Source of the DNA: a virus
Reading direction: 5' to 3' (one strand)
Length of the DNA stretch: 48,719 bases
Virus record (IMG/VR): IMGVR_UViG_3300037247_001476
Location: 1-48,719 of that record
The notes under the pieces are model-generated. The model did not search any database and was not told the DNA's origin. It was given only the letters and a program-made list of their open reading frames with translations. Shown piece by piece: positions 1 through 7,895 of the stretch. The position numbers and the translations under genes were made by a program. Within the stretch, counting starts at the first letter, position 1; each line of letters begins with the position of its first letter.

Positions 1-86
1 GAGCTCCGCACGATCGCGCACGCCACGTACTCGTTGTGCGGGGTCGCCCCGCCCAGACCTGCATTCACGTGTCCGCTTCCGTCCAT
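1..86 (-). CDS. Partial copy (5' end) of the 69-residue glycine-rich protein gene
   Basis: This is the repeated 5' part of the gene at 48469-48678, cut by the window edge. The ATG at 86-84 overlaps the TGA (88-86) of the gene at 86-523, giving a TGATG junction. On the circular map the gene continues from base 1 to the bases just left of 48593. Confidence 0.7.
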   Translation of the reverse strand, partial: MDGSGHVNAGLGGATPHNEYVACAIVRS

Positions 87-127
87 CAGATCACTCCTAT
101 CGGTTTGAGTCGTCCGTCGGGCATCAC
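1..127. repeat. Terminal direct repeat, left copy
   Basis: Identical base for base to 48593-48719. It shows that the sequence closes on itself. An overlap of exactly 127 bases equals a k-mer length commonly used by short-read assemblers, so it is more likely the join of a circular assembly than a true packaged terminal repeat. It contains the start region of the gene annotated in full at 48469-48678. Confidence 0.95.
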
Positions 128-523
128 TGTCGCCTTGTGGTGATTCTCCACCTGCTCGAGCTCAATCGCAAGCCGCTTGAGATCCGACTCTTGCGAGTTG
201 AGGATGGAAAGGATGGCATCGAAGGCTAGTACCTTCCCCTGCTCAATCCGCATCTCCGCGGTATCTATCGACTTGATCAGTAGGGAGTTAGCCCTGTCCC
301 TCAGCTTCACAACCTCCTGAGCGTAGCCCTTGTAGCCGGGGTGGTTCTGCACCTGCAAAATCTGTTGGCAGGCCCGCGCAAGAGAGCGCTTGGTCTGGAT
401 GTGGTGCTCCATCCGCAAGCGTTCGTGCCGCTCCTGATCCTCGATCGGTGTCTTGAGCGGGTCGATCGGCGTCCGGTGATCCAGGAAAGCCGCCATTCCC
501 GGCGGGATGCTGAGACTGGTCAC
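86..523 (-). CDS. Helical protein downstream of portal, function unknown
   Basis: A 145-residue, mostly helical protein with charged stretches that could form a coiled coil in its middle, and no recognisable catalytic motif. I chose the GTG at 523 because it overlaps the portal stop (TGA 522-520) as GTGA, the junction type used through this operon. An internal Met ten codons in is a weaker alternative. Its place directly after the portal and before the scaffold suggests a head or connector accessory role, but that is inference from position only. No family was recognised. Confidence 0.75.
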   Translation of the reverse strand: MTSLSIPPGMAAFLDHRTPIDPLKTPIEDQERHERLRMEHHIQTKRSLARACQQILQVQNHPGYKGYAQEVVKLRDRANSLLIKSIDTAEMRIEQGKVLAFDAILSILNSQESDLKRLAIELEQVENHHKATVMPDGRLKPIGVI

Positions 524-2880
524 GAGCCCCCCGGATTCGGTGCGCCCTGCGAGCCTTCGCTCTTCGCGGCCCCGTCTGCATCAGACGGCATGCCCCCTTC
601 GCGGCGATGATTCGGACTCTGTGGGTCTTGGCCGGGGCCAGCAAAACCAGTGCCACCTTGCGCACCGTTTTGCCCTTGCCCCTTCAACGCCATCATCTGG
701 TTCGCCTCCATCAGTGCGCGGCTTTGAACTTCCTGCGCGCGTGCGATCTCCTTCGCATGATCCGCGTTGTGAGCCACCGCATCCGCAAAAATGGACGGCT
801 CTTCTTGCTCCATCTCTTGCCCGTCTTCACCGTTGAGCCAATCTTCGTGCGCTTCGTAGTGCGTGACGTGATCGTCTTCCTTGCGAACCGGGGGAACCTT
901 GCCATGCCACCAGAGCTCATGCTCTTCAATCGCCGAAAGAAGCCCGGCTTCCGCCGGATCCAAAGAGAGGAAGTCAGCAACATCACGGAAGCCAAACCCC
1001 TCCCGGAAGATCTTCCCCAGCAAAGCGCGGATCTTGATGACAACGGCTCCCTCTTGTTCATTGATCGCCGGAGCACGATCCAAGAGATTGATCAGCTGTT
1101 GTGTCTGCACCATCTGCGTTGACAGACGGAAGCTCGCAACCGGGGTGATCATAAACTTCCCGGTGATATTCTCGGGCCTCACCGTGTACCGATCACGCCA
1201 AGCCAACCCCTGTGGTCCCAGCTGATTGATGACACGCGTGCGTGACAAGAACTGCTGATTGTTGGCCGCCATCTGGCGCAGCATCGGCACAAAGATCTCG
1301 TTCTCGAAGTTCTTGATCCCTCCGATCAAGCGCATGTTGGCTTCGTTGGTCTCTGACGTGTGCTGCGTCGCTGTCTTCGAACCTCCCCCTTGAGGAGACC
1401 GCGCCGCCATGAGCGGCGACGTGACACCGTGAGTCTCACGGATCTCTGTTTTGAGATCCCCCATGCACTGCAACGCTGCGTCGCTGACCTTCGGGAGAAA
1501 CAGGGGTTTGATCCCGTCCGCGGATTGCGCGCGAAGGATGAGGCCGGGTTGCGCGATCAACTGACCATCCGGCACGTTCGCGCCATCCTCAACAACAAGC
1601 ATGGGATTCGATTCCAGCTGTGTCGCGGCGTCGTAGAGGTTTCGCTTCGTATCGAGCTCGAAGGACAATCGCGCGATCGGCTCCAGAACACCGATGCCGA
1701 AGAACTCCTCATGCAGCTTGATGTAGCGCGCCACTTGGTAAGGCTTCTCGCCGTGCCAGTGCGGGTTCTGCCTCACCACCGCAACACACTTGGCCGAGTT
1801 AGGCTCGATCAAGACAAGGTTGCACGGCACCTCTGGCTCACTGGGATCCTCACTGATTCGAAAGTACCCCCACCAATCGATCAGAGTGAAGTGTGCAATG
1901 TGCGAAGCCAGCGAGGCCTGCCGACTGTCGTAGACACCGTAGCTGTACGCCTTCCTCTCCTTGAACTCGTCCCCGAAGTTCGCATCGTCATCCCCGGCCC
2001 GATCCTTGAGAACATCAAGGTTCTTGAAAATGCCCTTCCGACCGTACTCGATGATCTTGAAGGAAGGCCACAGGGATCGATCGCTACACCACTCCGCGTC
2101 CTGCACGCTGTTGGCTGTCGGTGGAGCCATCAAGTCGAAGATGGAGACGTTTCGAGCACGGTTGCCGTCGAACACGATCTCCTCTCGCTGAATCTCTCTG
2201 CGATTGATCTTCGACCGCCCCGCCTTCGTTTCATCCGGAACACGTTGCGCTCGCGCGTAGCGGACGTCCTTGATTTCCTGTTCCCAGGAAGTCTTTTGAG
2301 CACAAGTCCCGTAGATACAGAAGTCACGGAGCAAGGTGTCCGCGGTTCGGTGGTAGTCCATCTCTACCAACTGTTGCTGGCAGAGTCCTTCTTGGTTCTT
2401 GGCGGCATCGTCATCGTGCCAATCCTCCCCACGAAACCGGAAGGTTGGCTCTTGATCGAACAAGGCCTTGAACAACCGAGGATGGATTGACTCGATCGCC
2501 TTGAAAGGCTCCGGACTGTGCAGCTGCATCCTCCCGTACTGGAAGGCCGCGATCGTTTCCCCTCGGTACAGCCGATACAGGATCAGCCACTTGTTCCGAA
2601 GGAACTCCATGACGTTGTAGGTGTCACGGACCCCATCCATAACCGCAGCGTACGCGCGTGTCGCGACCTCGGGATTGCCGGCCATGTTCTCGAAGCCCAT
2701 CGCCTCCGAGTACAAGCGAGCCTGGAGCTCTGGATCTTGCTGATCATCCGGGCCTTCCTGGTACGTCGTGCGCCCAGGAATGGGTTTCGTTCCGTCGCGT
2801 GGCGTAACCGACGGGAACCGCGCCTGGGGAGAGCCTTGCCCCAGTCTGCTTGCGTTGCCAAGGCCCCAGCGGTCACTCAA
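520..2880 (-). CDS. Portal protein
   Basis: A 786-residue protein placed where a portal is expected, with terminase upstream and scaffold and capsid downstream. In podoviruses the portal is the dodecameric head vertex through which DNA is packaged and ejected. The central 450 or so residues (motifs such as RLYRGETIAAFQYG and LDTKRNLYDAATQLESNPM, and a segment ending in ETHGVTSPLMAAR) resemble the long portals of SU10- and T7-like podoviruses. The C-terminus is Gln/Gly/Pro-rich and looks disordered. The start is TTG at 2880, overlapping the stop of the preceding micro-gene as TTGA, with AAAGG upstream. The length exceeds the T7 portal (about 535) but suits the longer podoviral families. The fold is inferred from memory, not from alignment. 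Confidence 0.85.
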   Translation of the reverse strand: MSDRWGLGNASRLGQGSPQARFPSVTPRDGTKPIPGRTTYQEGPDDQQDPELQARLYSEAMGFENMAGNPEVATRAYAAVMDGVRDTYNVMEFLRNKWLILYRLYRGETIAAFQYGRMQLHSPEPFKAIESIHPRLFKALFDQEPTFRFRGEDWHDDDAAKNQEGLCQQQLVEMDYHRTADTLLRDFCIYGTCAQKTSWEQEIKDVRYARAQRVPDETKAGRSKINRREIQREEIVFDGNRARNVSIFDLMAPPTANSVQDAEWCSDRSLWPSFKIIEYGRKGIFKNLDVLKDRAGDDDANFGDEFKERKAYSYGVYDSRQASLASHIAHFTLIDWWGYFRISEDPSEPEVPCNLVLIEPNSAKCVAVVRQNPHWHGEKPYQVARYIKLHEEFFGIGVLEPIARLSFELDTKRNLYDAATQLESNPMLVVEDGANVPDGQLIAQPGLILRAQSADGIKPLFLPKVSDAALQCMGDLKTEIRETHGVTSPLMAARSPQGGGSKTATQHTSETNEANMRLIGGIKNFENEIFVPMLRQMAANNQQFLSRTRVINQLGPQGLAWRDRYTVRPENITGKFMITPVASFRLSTQMVQTQQLINLLDRAPAINEQEGAVVIKIRALLGKIFREGFGFRDVADFLSLDPAEAGLLSAIEEHELWWHGKVPPVRKEDDHVTHYEAHEDWLNGEDGQEMEQEEPSIFADAVAHNADHAKEIARAQEVQSRALMEANQMMALKGQGQNGAQGGTGFAGPGQDPQSPNHRREGGMPSDADGAAKSEGSQGAPNPGGS

Positions 2881-3020
2881 AGGTACATCGCCTTTCTCTT
2901 GGTCCGCGGTTTAGGCGTGTCAGAGAACTTGGGAACGAGCTTCTTCTTCGGGTTGGGGTGAGGCCGTTCTAGCCTCGACTTCGTAGCCCGGTCCTGCGCA
3001 CCGGAGGTTGCTTTGCCCAT
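2877..3020 (-). CDS. 47-residue basic micro-protein
   Basis: A Lys/Arg/Pro-rich 47-residue protein starting MGKATSGAQDRATKSR and ending TKRKAMYL. The ATG at 3020 is four bases after the stop of the upstream micro-gene, with GGAGGG in front. Its TGA (2879-2877) overlaps the portal TTG start. That tight fit on both sides is the main evidence that it is translated. No family was recognised. The strong positive charge would suit binding to DNA or to acidic virion surfaces, but this is inference. Confidence 0.65.
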   Translation of the reverse strand: MGKATSGAQDRATKSRLERPHPNPKKKLVPKFSDTPKPRTKRKAMYL

Positions 3021-3024
3021 CGGC

Positions 3025-3171
3025 TCACCCTCCCTTGTGGCTCCGGGTCACTGGCTTCTGTCCCGGCTTCCGGCTCGCGTTGTAGATCTTCGCGGCCTTC
3101 GTCTTGCACTTCTTCGAGCTCCCGCCCTTCTTCTTGCACTTGTTCCTGATCGCTACGTACTTCGCCGGCAC
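3025..3171 (-). CDS. 48-residue Lys-rich micro-protein with two Cys
   Basis: A 48-residue protein starting at GTG 3171 with GGAGG eight bases upstream. It reads VPAKYVAIRNKCKKKGG, then a second Cys in SSKKCKTKAAKIYNASRK, and ends in KGG. About a third of its residues are Lys or Arg. Small Lys-rich proteins with an AKIYN-like segment occur in many phages without known role. It fills the gap between the sugar-related gene at 3202-3990 and the next micro-gene. DNA binding is possible but not shown. Confidence 0.65.
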   Translation of the reverse strand: MPAKYVAIRNKCKKKGGSSKKCKTKAAKIYNASRKPGQKPVTRSHKGG

Positions 3172-3201
3172 GTGCACCACCTCCCAGTCCTAGAAGAGTT
3201 C

Positions 3202-3990
3202 TCAGGTCTGCCATGGAACCGTCACCCGCGCCTTCGGCGCATCAACCGGGAAGACATCGTAGATCGGACCCTTCCACCCCGGCAAGAGGCGGACTCTGCC
3301 AGGCCACCGTTTCTCGAGCTCCCCACACCACTCGATCGCGCGCCAGATGTTGTAGGTGGAAGCCCTCTTCGTAGCCGGGTTCGTGGACCCAAACTCATAC
3401 GCTGTCCCACTTTGCAGCGTGAATCCCATGAGGTAGATCGGGTCCGCTCCCATGAGCAAACCCCACTGCAAGGCGTAGCAAATCGAATTGGCGCCGTAGT
3501 GGAATGGCTTGTCTGCCTGATCCACGAAGTAGGGTGGCGCCGCGTTGGGGTGGTACTTGCCGTTGATCGTCCTCCCCGGCGCGCGGCGTGCATTCTGAAT
3601 CGGAAACTTGACCACCTTGAGATTGTCCCCGCCGATCGTGCGGATCTGCAGAGACAGAGGCGTCTTGCCAAACGCCCCGGCACCCAACATGCCCTGGCTC
3701 ATCAAGACGACCATGGGGGGACCTTTCTGAGAGAGCAAGGTGCGCTCGGTTGTCCAGACGTCTTTATCGACGATCTGCCAGTACGTCGGTCGTAGGGTCC
3801 GAAGAGTCCAGTTTGTTCCGAGGACGGGCTCTCCCCTTGCCTGTTGAAGTCTTGGGTGGTGAGCCACTCCCGCGGCTCCCCCAAGGATCCAAAGAGCTCT
3901 TCCTTTGTGGATGTTTTCAAGCCAACGCGGAGAAGGATCTCTGCCGCGCGGTGCTTGTACGTGTGCCGCTTCGAAATCTGGTAGGAGCAT
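3202..3990 (-). CDS. DUF115-like sugar-transfer protein
   Basis: A 262-residue protein resembling the DUF115 / glycosyltransferase-29-like group. A nucleotide-binding-type strand (GRALWILGGAAG, about residues 30-41) is followed by GTNWTLRTLRP and IVDKDVW, then a helix with GANSICYALQWGLLMGADP and IYLMGF, which matches the G-N-A-A-L-GA-I-L-G pattern of this group. Such proteins work in surface-glycan synthesis. The ATG at 3990 has GAGGTGGG upstream but lies 289 bases inside the preceding glycosyltransferase gene in another frame. The recognisable domain begins near 3905, so a later non-standard start cannot be excluded. Confidence 0.7.
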   Translation of the reverse strand: MLLPDFEAAHVQAPRGRDPSPRWLENIHKGRALWILGGAAGVAHHPRLQQARGEPVLGTNWTLRTLRPTYWQIVDKDVWTTERTLLSQKGPPMVVLMSQGMLGAGAFGKTPLSLQIRTIGGDNLKVVKFPIQNARRAPGRTINGKYHPNAAPPYFVDQADKPFHYGANSICYALQWGLLMGADPIYLMGFTLQSGTAYEFGSTNPATKRASTYNIWRAIEWCGELEKRWPGRVRLLPGWKGPIYDVFPVDAPKARVTVPWQT

Positions 3991-5057
3991 TCTTGACCCA
4001 CCTCTGCAGCTTCGTCAAGGTGATTGAGGTAGTAGAGCACAAGCTCGAGAAAGTGTTCCGGACTCTCTGCGCGCGGGGCCATCGGGAACAAACGCGCGAG
4101 CTCTCCACGCACGTTGTCATTGATCACACACGTCCCACAAGCCGCCATCTCGAAGAACCGAGGGTTGACGTGTTGCGCCGGCAGGCCATAGACGTTCCAG
4201 AATCCTGTACCTCCCCACTCTGCCGGGGGAGTCGTCATCACCTGGAGGCCCGGCCAAGACGGGTACCGCGACGCTTTCTTCACTACGAACTGCATCCACT
4301 CTGTCTTCCCAATGTGTGGATCTCGATGAACATTGAGACCCACCCCACATGACGCGTACAGATCGGCGTGAGCATCGAGACCAATCCACCGCCCTTGATG
4401 AGCTTTCGGATTGGTACTTTGCCAGTAGCGAATCTCCGTCCCTTCCACCAACTTCTCCACTGGCTTGAGCCATGGAGTCCGAGGCTTGAGATTCGCATTC
4501 CCCAAAAACAAAGCTCGAACTCTGATCTCACGTTGGTCGTACGGAACGAGCTTGAACCGCTCCGTGTTGACAGCCGGCGGGAGGTAGTAGACCTGATCGC
4601 GCGCTCCCTTCGATAGCTTGTGTGCAGCCAAGGTCCCCGGATCCATGGTGAAGATGTAGTCGAAGCGTGGTGAGTACCGGAGAGTCTCACCACACTCGTA
4701 GGGCTCATCGCACAGGTACACCGCTGTCGGAATGCCCCTCCTCTTGAGCTCGTGCTGGAACGTCTCATTCGCTGCTGCGCGACCATGGTGGCAGAAGACC
4801 AAGTCCGGTTCCCATTTATAGATGTGCTGCACCACACTCTTCGCGGTACGGTTGTTGGCAGGCACGGCGTAGGGACTCCTCCGATTCAACGCCATGTACT
4901 TGATCAGACTAATGTCGAAGACCTTGACTTCACAACCAAGAGCCTTGAATCCCCACTCCCATCCGTCGTTGAAATCGTCAGAGAACAAAAGGCCAGGCCG
5001 GGCCAGAGCAACCTTGGGCACGCCCTCCACACGCTTGCGACGGATCACGGCAGTCAT
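3702..5057 (-). CDS. Glycosyltransferase, GT-B fold (family 1/4-like)
   Basis: A 451-residue GT-B glycosyltransferase. The N-terminal half has PDLVFCHHGR and IPTAVYLCDEPYECGETLR, typical of DUF3880-like transferases. The C-terminal half has VNPRFFEMAACGTCVINDN, the R-x-FE-x-x-ACG nucleotide-sugar signature, then a closing helix YKHRAAEILLRVG. It should move a sugar from a nucleotide-sugar donor to a glycan in the cytoplasm. The ATG at 5057 overlaps the upstream stop as ATGA. After about residue 385 the sequence no longer looks like the family and overlaps the next gene in another frame, so the tail may be a read-through extension. Confidence 0.88.
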   Translation of the reverse strand: MTAVIRRKRVEGVPKVALARPGLLFSDDFNDGWEWGFKALGCEVKVFDISLIKYMALNRRSPYAVPANNRTAKSVVQHIYKWEPDLVFCHHGRAAANETFQHELKRRGIPTAVYLCDEPYECGETLRYSPRFDYIFTMDPGTLAAHKLSKGARDQVYYLPPAVNTERFKLVPYDQREIRVRALFLGNANLKPRTPWLKPVEKLVEGTEIRYWQSTNPKAHQGRWIGLDAHADLYASCGVGLNVHRDPHIGKTEWMQFVVKKASRYPSWPGLQVMTTPPAEWGGTGFWNVYGLPAQHVNPRFFEMAACGTCVINDNVRGELARLFPMAPRAESPEHFLELVLYYLNHLDEAAEVGQECSYQISKRHTYKHRAAEILLRVGLKTSTKEELFGSLGEPREWLTTQDFNRQGESPSSEQTGLFGPYDRRTGRSSIKTSGQPSAPCSLRKVPPWSS

Positions 5058-5722
5058 GCCGTGGACATCACGAACTGAGGTGTCACTTCGTCTCGATCTG
5101 TAACCTTGACACTGTCATGCAGCGCATTGGGGGACGGGTCCAAAGGCTGCGTGCGTACGGCGGGATGAATCCAGAAATGCTCGCCCATCTTGCCGACGTC
5201 TCCCTGTACCAAAAACAGCGAATCGTGCGGATGGATCTCCGGCCAGTAGCGAATCGATCCGCCCTTGATCCGTCGGAACATCGTCAGCCCACGAGTCATC
5301 TTGTTGTGGTTTCGTCCTACGTGGTAGGGAGGGTTCTGGCTCCACTTGGCTTCGTGATCGACCGTCACGCACCGGGCTCTCTGGTCCTGTCGCAGAACGG
5401 TCAACAACTTCTCGGCCCACTGATGGTCGTACACACCAAGACAGGGGTGAAAAAAGGCAATGGCCTTGGCCCGCCCGTACGAAGCTGCGATGTTGCAACA
5501 GCGCGTAAAGTAGATGCGCTTCTTGTTCACGAGGAGCGTCGAAGGAACATCTGGATTGCCCTGAATCCAACCTCGCAACACGTCCGTCATCTCCCCACCG
5601 ACGCCATCATTGATCACGGTGAGGCCGAACGGAATCTTGGTGTATTCCACCAAGCGATTCAGGCCATCAAGAACAACGTAGGGCTCACCCCACGCCGGCA
5701 GACACACGTCAACTTCAACCAC
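5054..5722 (-). CDS. Glycosyltransferase-like protein, GT-A fold
   Basis: A protein of about 222 residues whose start (VDVCLPAWGEPYVVLDGLNR, then FGLTVINDGVGG) matches the N-terminal strand, helix and aspartate pattern of family 2 glycosyltransferases. The later part has IAFFHPCLGVYDHQW and GDVGKMGEHFWIHPAV. I chose GTG 5722 because AGGAG stands six bases upstream and the start overlaps the preceding stop by eight bases. A TTG at 5758 would add a very basic KKERRRRRK leader. It is coupled (ATGA) to the next glycosyltransferase. The acceptor cannot be told from sequence. Confidence 0.7.
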   Translation of the reverse strand: MVEVDVCLPAWGEPYVVLDGLNRLVEYTKIPFGLTVINDGVGGEMTDVLRGWIQGNPDVPSTLLVNKKRIYFTRCCNIAASYGRAKAIAFFHPCLGVYDHQWAEKLLTVLRQDQRARCVTVDHEAKWSQNPPYHVGRNHNKMTRGLTMFRRIKGGSIRYWPEIHPHDSLFLVQGDVGKMGEHFWIHPAVRTQPLDPSPNALHDSVKVTDRDEVTPQFVMSTA

Positions 5723-5903
5723 TGGCTTTCTCCTGCGCCTTCTTTCCTTCTTCGGCAACCCACGTCAGATTGCATCTGCGAGAGCACCAAACAAACGTCT
5801 GCTGCCCAGCCCGACTCAAAGCTCGAGACCGATTCCGTGGGTATCGAACCACTCGGTTACATCCAAGGCACCGAAGGTGCACGACTTCGCTTGGGGGTTC
5901 CAC
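5715..5903 (-). CDS. Small zinc-finger protein
   Basis: A 62-residue protein with CLGC near the N-terminus and CSRRC near residue 43, a C-x2-C ... C-x3-C arrangement typical of a small zinc ribbon or treble clef. It starts at GTG 5903, with GGAG ten bases upstream, and overlaps the preceding gene by about 47 bases. The C-terminus is Lys/Glu-rich. It may bind nucleic acid or act as a folding or assembly adaptor. No family name is justified. Confidence 0.65.
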   Translation of the reverse strand: MEPPSEVVHLRCLGCNRVVRYPRNRSRALSRAGQQTFVWCSRRCNLTWVAEEGKKAQEKASG

Positions 5904-6216
5904 TCTTGACTACTCCTTGGTTTGCCAGCGCGACATCATCCGCCGCCCGCATGCGCGCATGAGGCGTCGCAGGCACCGCGGCTTCTTCCTGCCCCACAAG
6001 TGAGGAGGCCCGTAGTTCTTCTGCCGTCCTTGCCTCCTCCACGTACGTCAAGCCGGAGGTTGTCGGTCCAGGGGCTTCGGGAACGAACGCACTCTGCGGA
6101 TTGCTTCCATCTCCACCTGCAGCCTTGAGACCGCGGTTCACGATCATCTCGACTTGATTGAGTATGTAGTCGATGTAGGGGCTCTGCCCCAAAACGCCAA
6201 CTAGGATCGTTTCCAC
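5857..6216 (-). CDS. Hypothetical protein after the large terminase
   Basis: About 119 residues from GTG 6216, which has GAGGGAG about 12 bases upstream and overlaps the terminase stop by 16 bases. The ATG at 6291 would add a basic stretch that looks like out-of-frame terminase sequence and has no clear ribosome site. The N-terminal third (ILVGVLGQSPYIDYILNQVE) is predicted helical. The rest is Ala/Pro/Glu-rich and probably disordered. No family was recognised. Its position suggests a late structural or packaging accessory. Confidence 0.55.
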   Translation of the reverse strand: METILVGVLGQSPYIDYILNQVEMIVNRGLKAAGGDGSNPQSAFVPEAPGPTTSGLTYVEEARTAEELRASSLVGQEEAAVPATPHARMRAADDVALANQGVVKSGTPKRSRAPSVPWM

Positions 6217-7895
6217 AGCGAGGGCTGACTCCCTCGCTTGCGGTAGAGATCTTGTTGGCCTTGTTGCCCAGGGCTTGCGTTGTTTTGCCATAGAGGATCC
6301 GTCCCGGCGCGCGGCTGGAGATTCTTGATCATGTCACGCGCATCGTATCTCGCATTCGGGTTGTACTTGCCATCCACCAACGACGGCGGCTGAGTCATCG
6401 CGACGTAGGGAGTCCAGCTTGCCGGCGGGCCAGGGAAGAGCCAGCGTCCACGCTCGTCCCGCTGATCGATGTCCGAGATTGCATCGGGAACATCGTCGTT
6501 TGCTGAGAACGGCCACTCCGTCATCTCCTCGAACATCGGTTTCCACTTGCGCATCTGGTCGCGAAGGGACTGCGCAAAGTAGATCCGACCCTCACGGAAG
6601 CGAGGCTCGATCCCGTGAATCCGTGTCATCTTGATCTCATTGCTCCGGCCACCCACCTCCACGATGCGCGGGCGGATGAACGTCTTGCGGCGAAGCTCTT
6701 CCAGGTAACCTGCGATCAACTCCTTGTGCGTCGTCTTCTCGATCGCCACCGCCTTCGGCTCCCAGTGACACCACTGATCCCATAGAGCCGCCAACCTCTG
6801 CGTCGACTCAGCCGGTTTCCACCGATCGACCAACACGTCATGCACGTACGCGTACCGGTGCGTATCCAAGCTCACAACCCAAAACGCCGTTCGATCATTC
6901 TGCTCCAGGGCTGAGAACGCGAAGTCCGTCATAATGTAGGTCCAGCACGCTCGAGGGATGTCCTGGTCCGGGATCACACGGAAGTACTCGGGGAGGAAGA
7001 TCTGCTCCTCCTCGCTCATCGGCTTGTTGTGGTAGTACGCGTAGAACTGCCGAGAGGGCATGTTGCGTTTGCGCGACTCCACAAACGCACGCGTGAGTCG
7101 GCCGGGGAAGAAGAGGGTCCCTTCCGAATCGATCCACTCGTGACGAGAAATCTGCCAGTCTTTCTTGGCCTCCGGATCCTTGATGGTCTTGCACCAGAAA
7201 TCCGCGAAGTGATGGATCGTTCCACACGCCAGCAAACGCGACCCCGGATCCAGCTGCGCCATGAGCTCGCCGATCCAAGTCTTGACATTCTCAATCGCTT
7301 CCGGCGTTTTCGTGTTCTCCTGCGAGATCGGATCGTCAAGCCACCCCATGTCCCAGTGCGCGCCGGTCTGCACCTCCCCTTCACCGAAGGCAGCAAGGGT
7401 CGGATCTTTCAGGTGCGTCATCGTGCGCTGTGCTGAAACGAACCCGGAGATGTAGGACCACGCCTTGGGATCCTTGTGCACACCGAACCGCTCTTCGAAC
7501 CAAGGCGACTCGATGATCAACATGACGTTCTTGAGAAACTTGCGCGACTGCCGGCCGGTCTCTGATCCGATAAACCCACGGATGTTCGGATTCTTCGCGA
7601 TCTCCCAACACGCCAATCCCACCGTGAAGACCTGCGACTTGAAAGTCCCCCGCGGCCAAAGAACCATCTTGTTCTTGTAGAGAATGACTTCCAGATTCTC
7701 CGGGTCTGGGGTTCCTTCCCAATTCAAGATGAACTGTGCACCACGACCATGCGGCTCCCACTGCGCATCGGGCGCTGCACCGCAGTCGCGAACGAAGTCG
7801 AGAAACCCCTCGTCTGACAAGTAGTACTCGCGCTCCTCTTCGATCCGCTGCTCACGGATCTGCGCCTTCGTCAGAACTGGTTCCGTCGCGGTCAC
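6201..7895 (-). CDS. terL: Terminase large subunit
   Basis: A 564-residue packaging ATPase-nuclease that drives DNA into the prohead through the portal. The ATPase domain has a deviant Walker A, PRGTFKS (residues 81-87), a Walker B ending in GWLDD (184-188) and a coupling motif ACGT (223-226). The nuclease domain has acidic residues in MTDFAF (D324), VAIEKTT (E386) and ANDDVPDA (467-471). The GTG at 7895 overlaps the preceding stop as GTGA, with GGAAG upstream. A longer reading to 8090 would overlap the upstream gene and shows no family similarity. It sits inside a glycan-modification cassette, an unusual place for terminase. Confidence 0.95.
   Translation of the reverse strand: MTATEPVLTKAQIREQRIEEEREYYLSDEGFLDFVRDCGAAPDAQWEPHGRGAQFILNWEGTPDPENLEVILYKNKMVLWPRGTFKSQVFTVGLACWEIAKNPNIRGFIGSETGRQSRKFLKNVMLIIESPWFEERFGVHKDPKAWSYISGFVSAQRTMTHLKDPTLAAFGEGEVQTGAHWDMGWLDDPISQENTKTPEAIENVKTWIGELMAQLDPGSRLLACGTIHHFADFWCKTIKDPEAKKDWQISRHEWIDSEGTLFFPGRLTRAFVESRKRNMPSRQFYAYYHNKPMSEEEQIFLPEYFRVIPDQDIPRACWTYIMTDFAFSALEQNDRTAFWVVSLDTHRYAYVHDVLVDRWKPAESTQRLAALWDQWCHWEPKAVAIEKTTHKELIAGYLEELRRKTFIRPRIVEVGGRSNEIKMTRIHGIEPRFREGRIYFAQSLRDQMRKWKPMFEEMTEWPFSANDDVPDAISDIDQRDERGRWLFPGPPASWTPYVAMTQPPSLVDGKYNPNARYDARDMIKNLQPRAGTDPLWQNNASPGQQGQQDLYRKRGSQPSLWKRS

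Noticed and set aside
1360-2490. Long open frame (376 codons) on the + strand
   Set aside because: It lies wholly antisense to the portal gene, is Arg/Leu/Val-rich as antisense frames of GC-rich genes are, and has no ribosome site or family similarity.
6217-6291. Upstream ATG extension of the gene after terminase
   Set aside because: The added stretch reads as out-of-frame terminase sequence and has no ribosome site. The GTG at 6216 is preferred.
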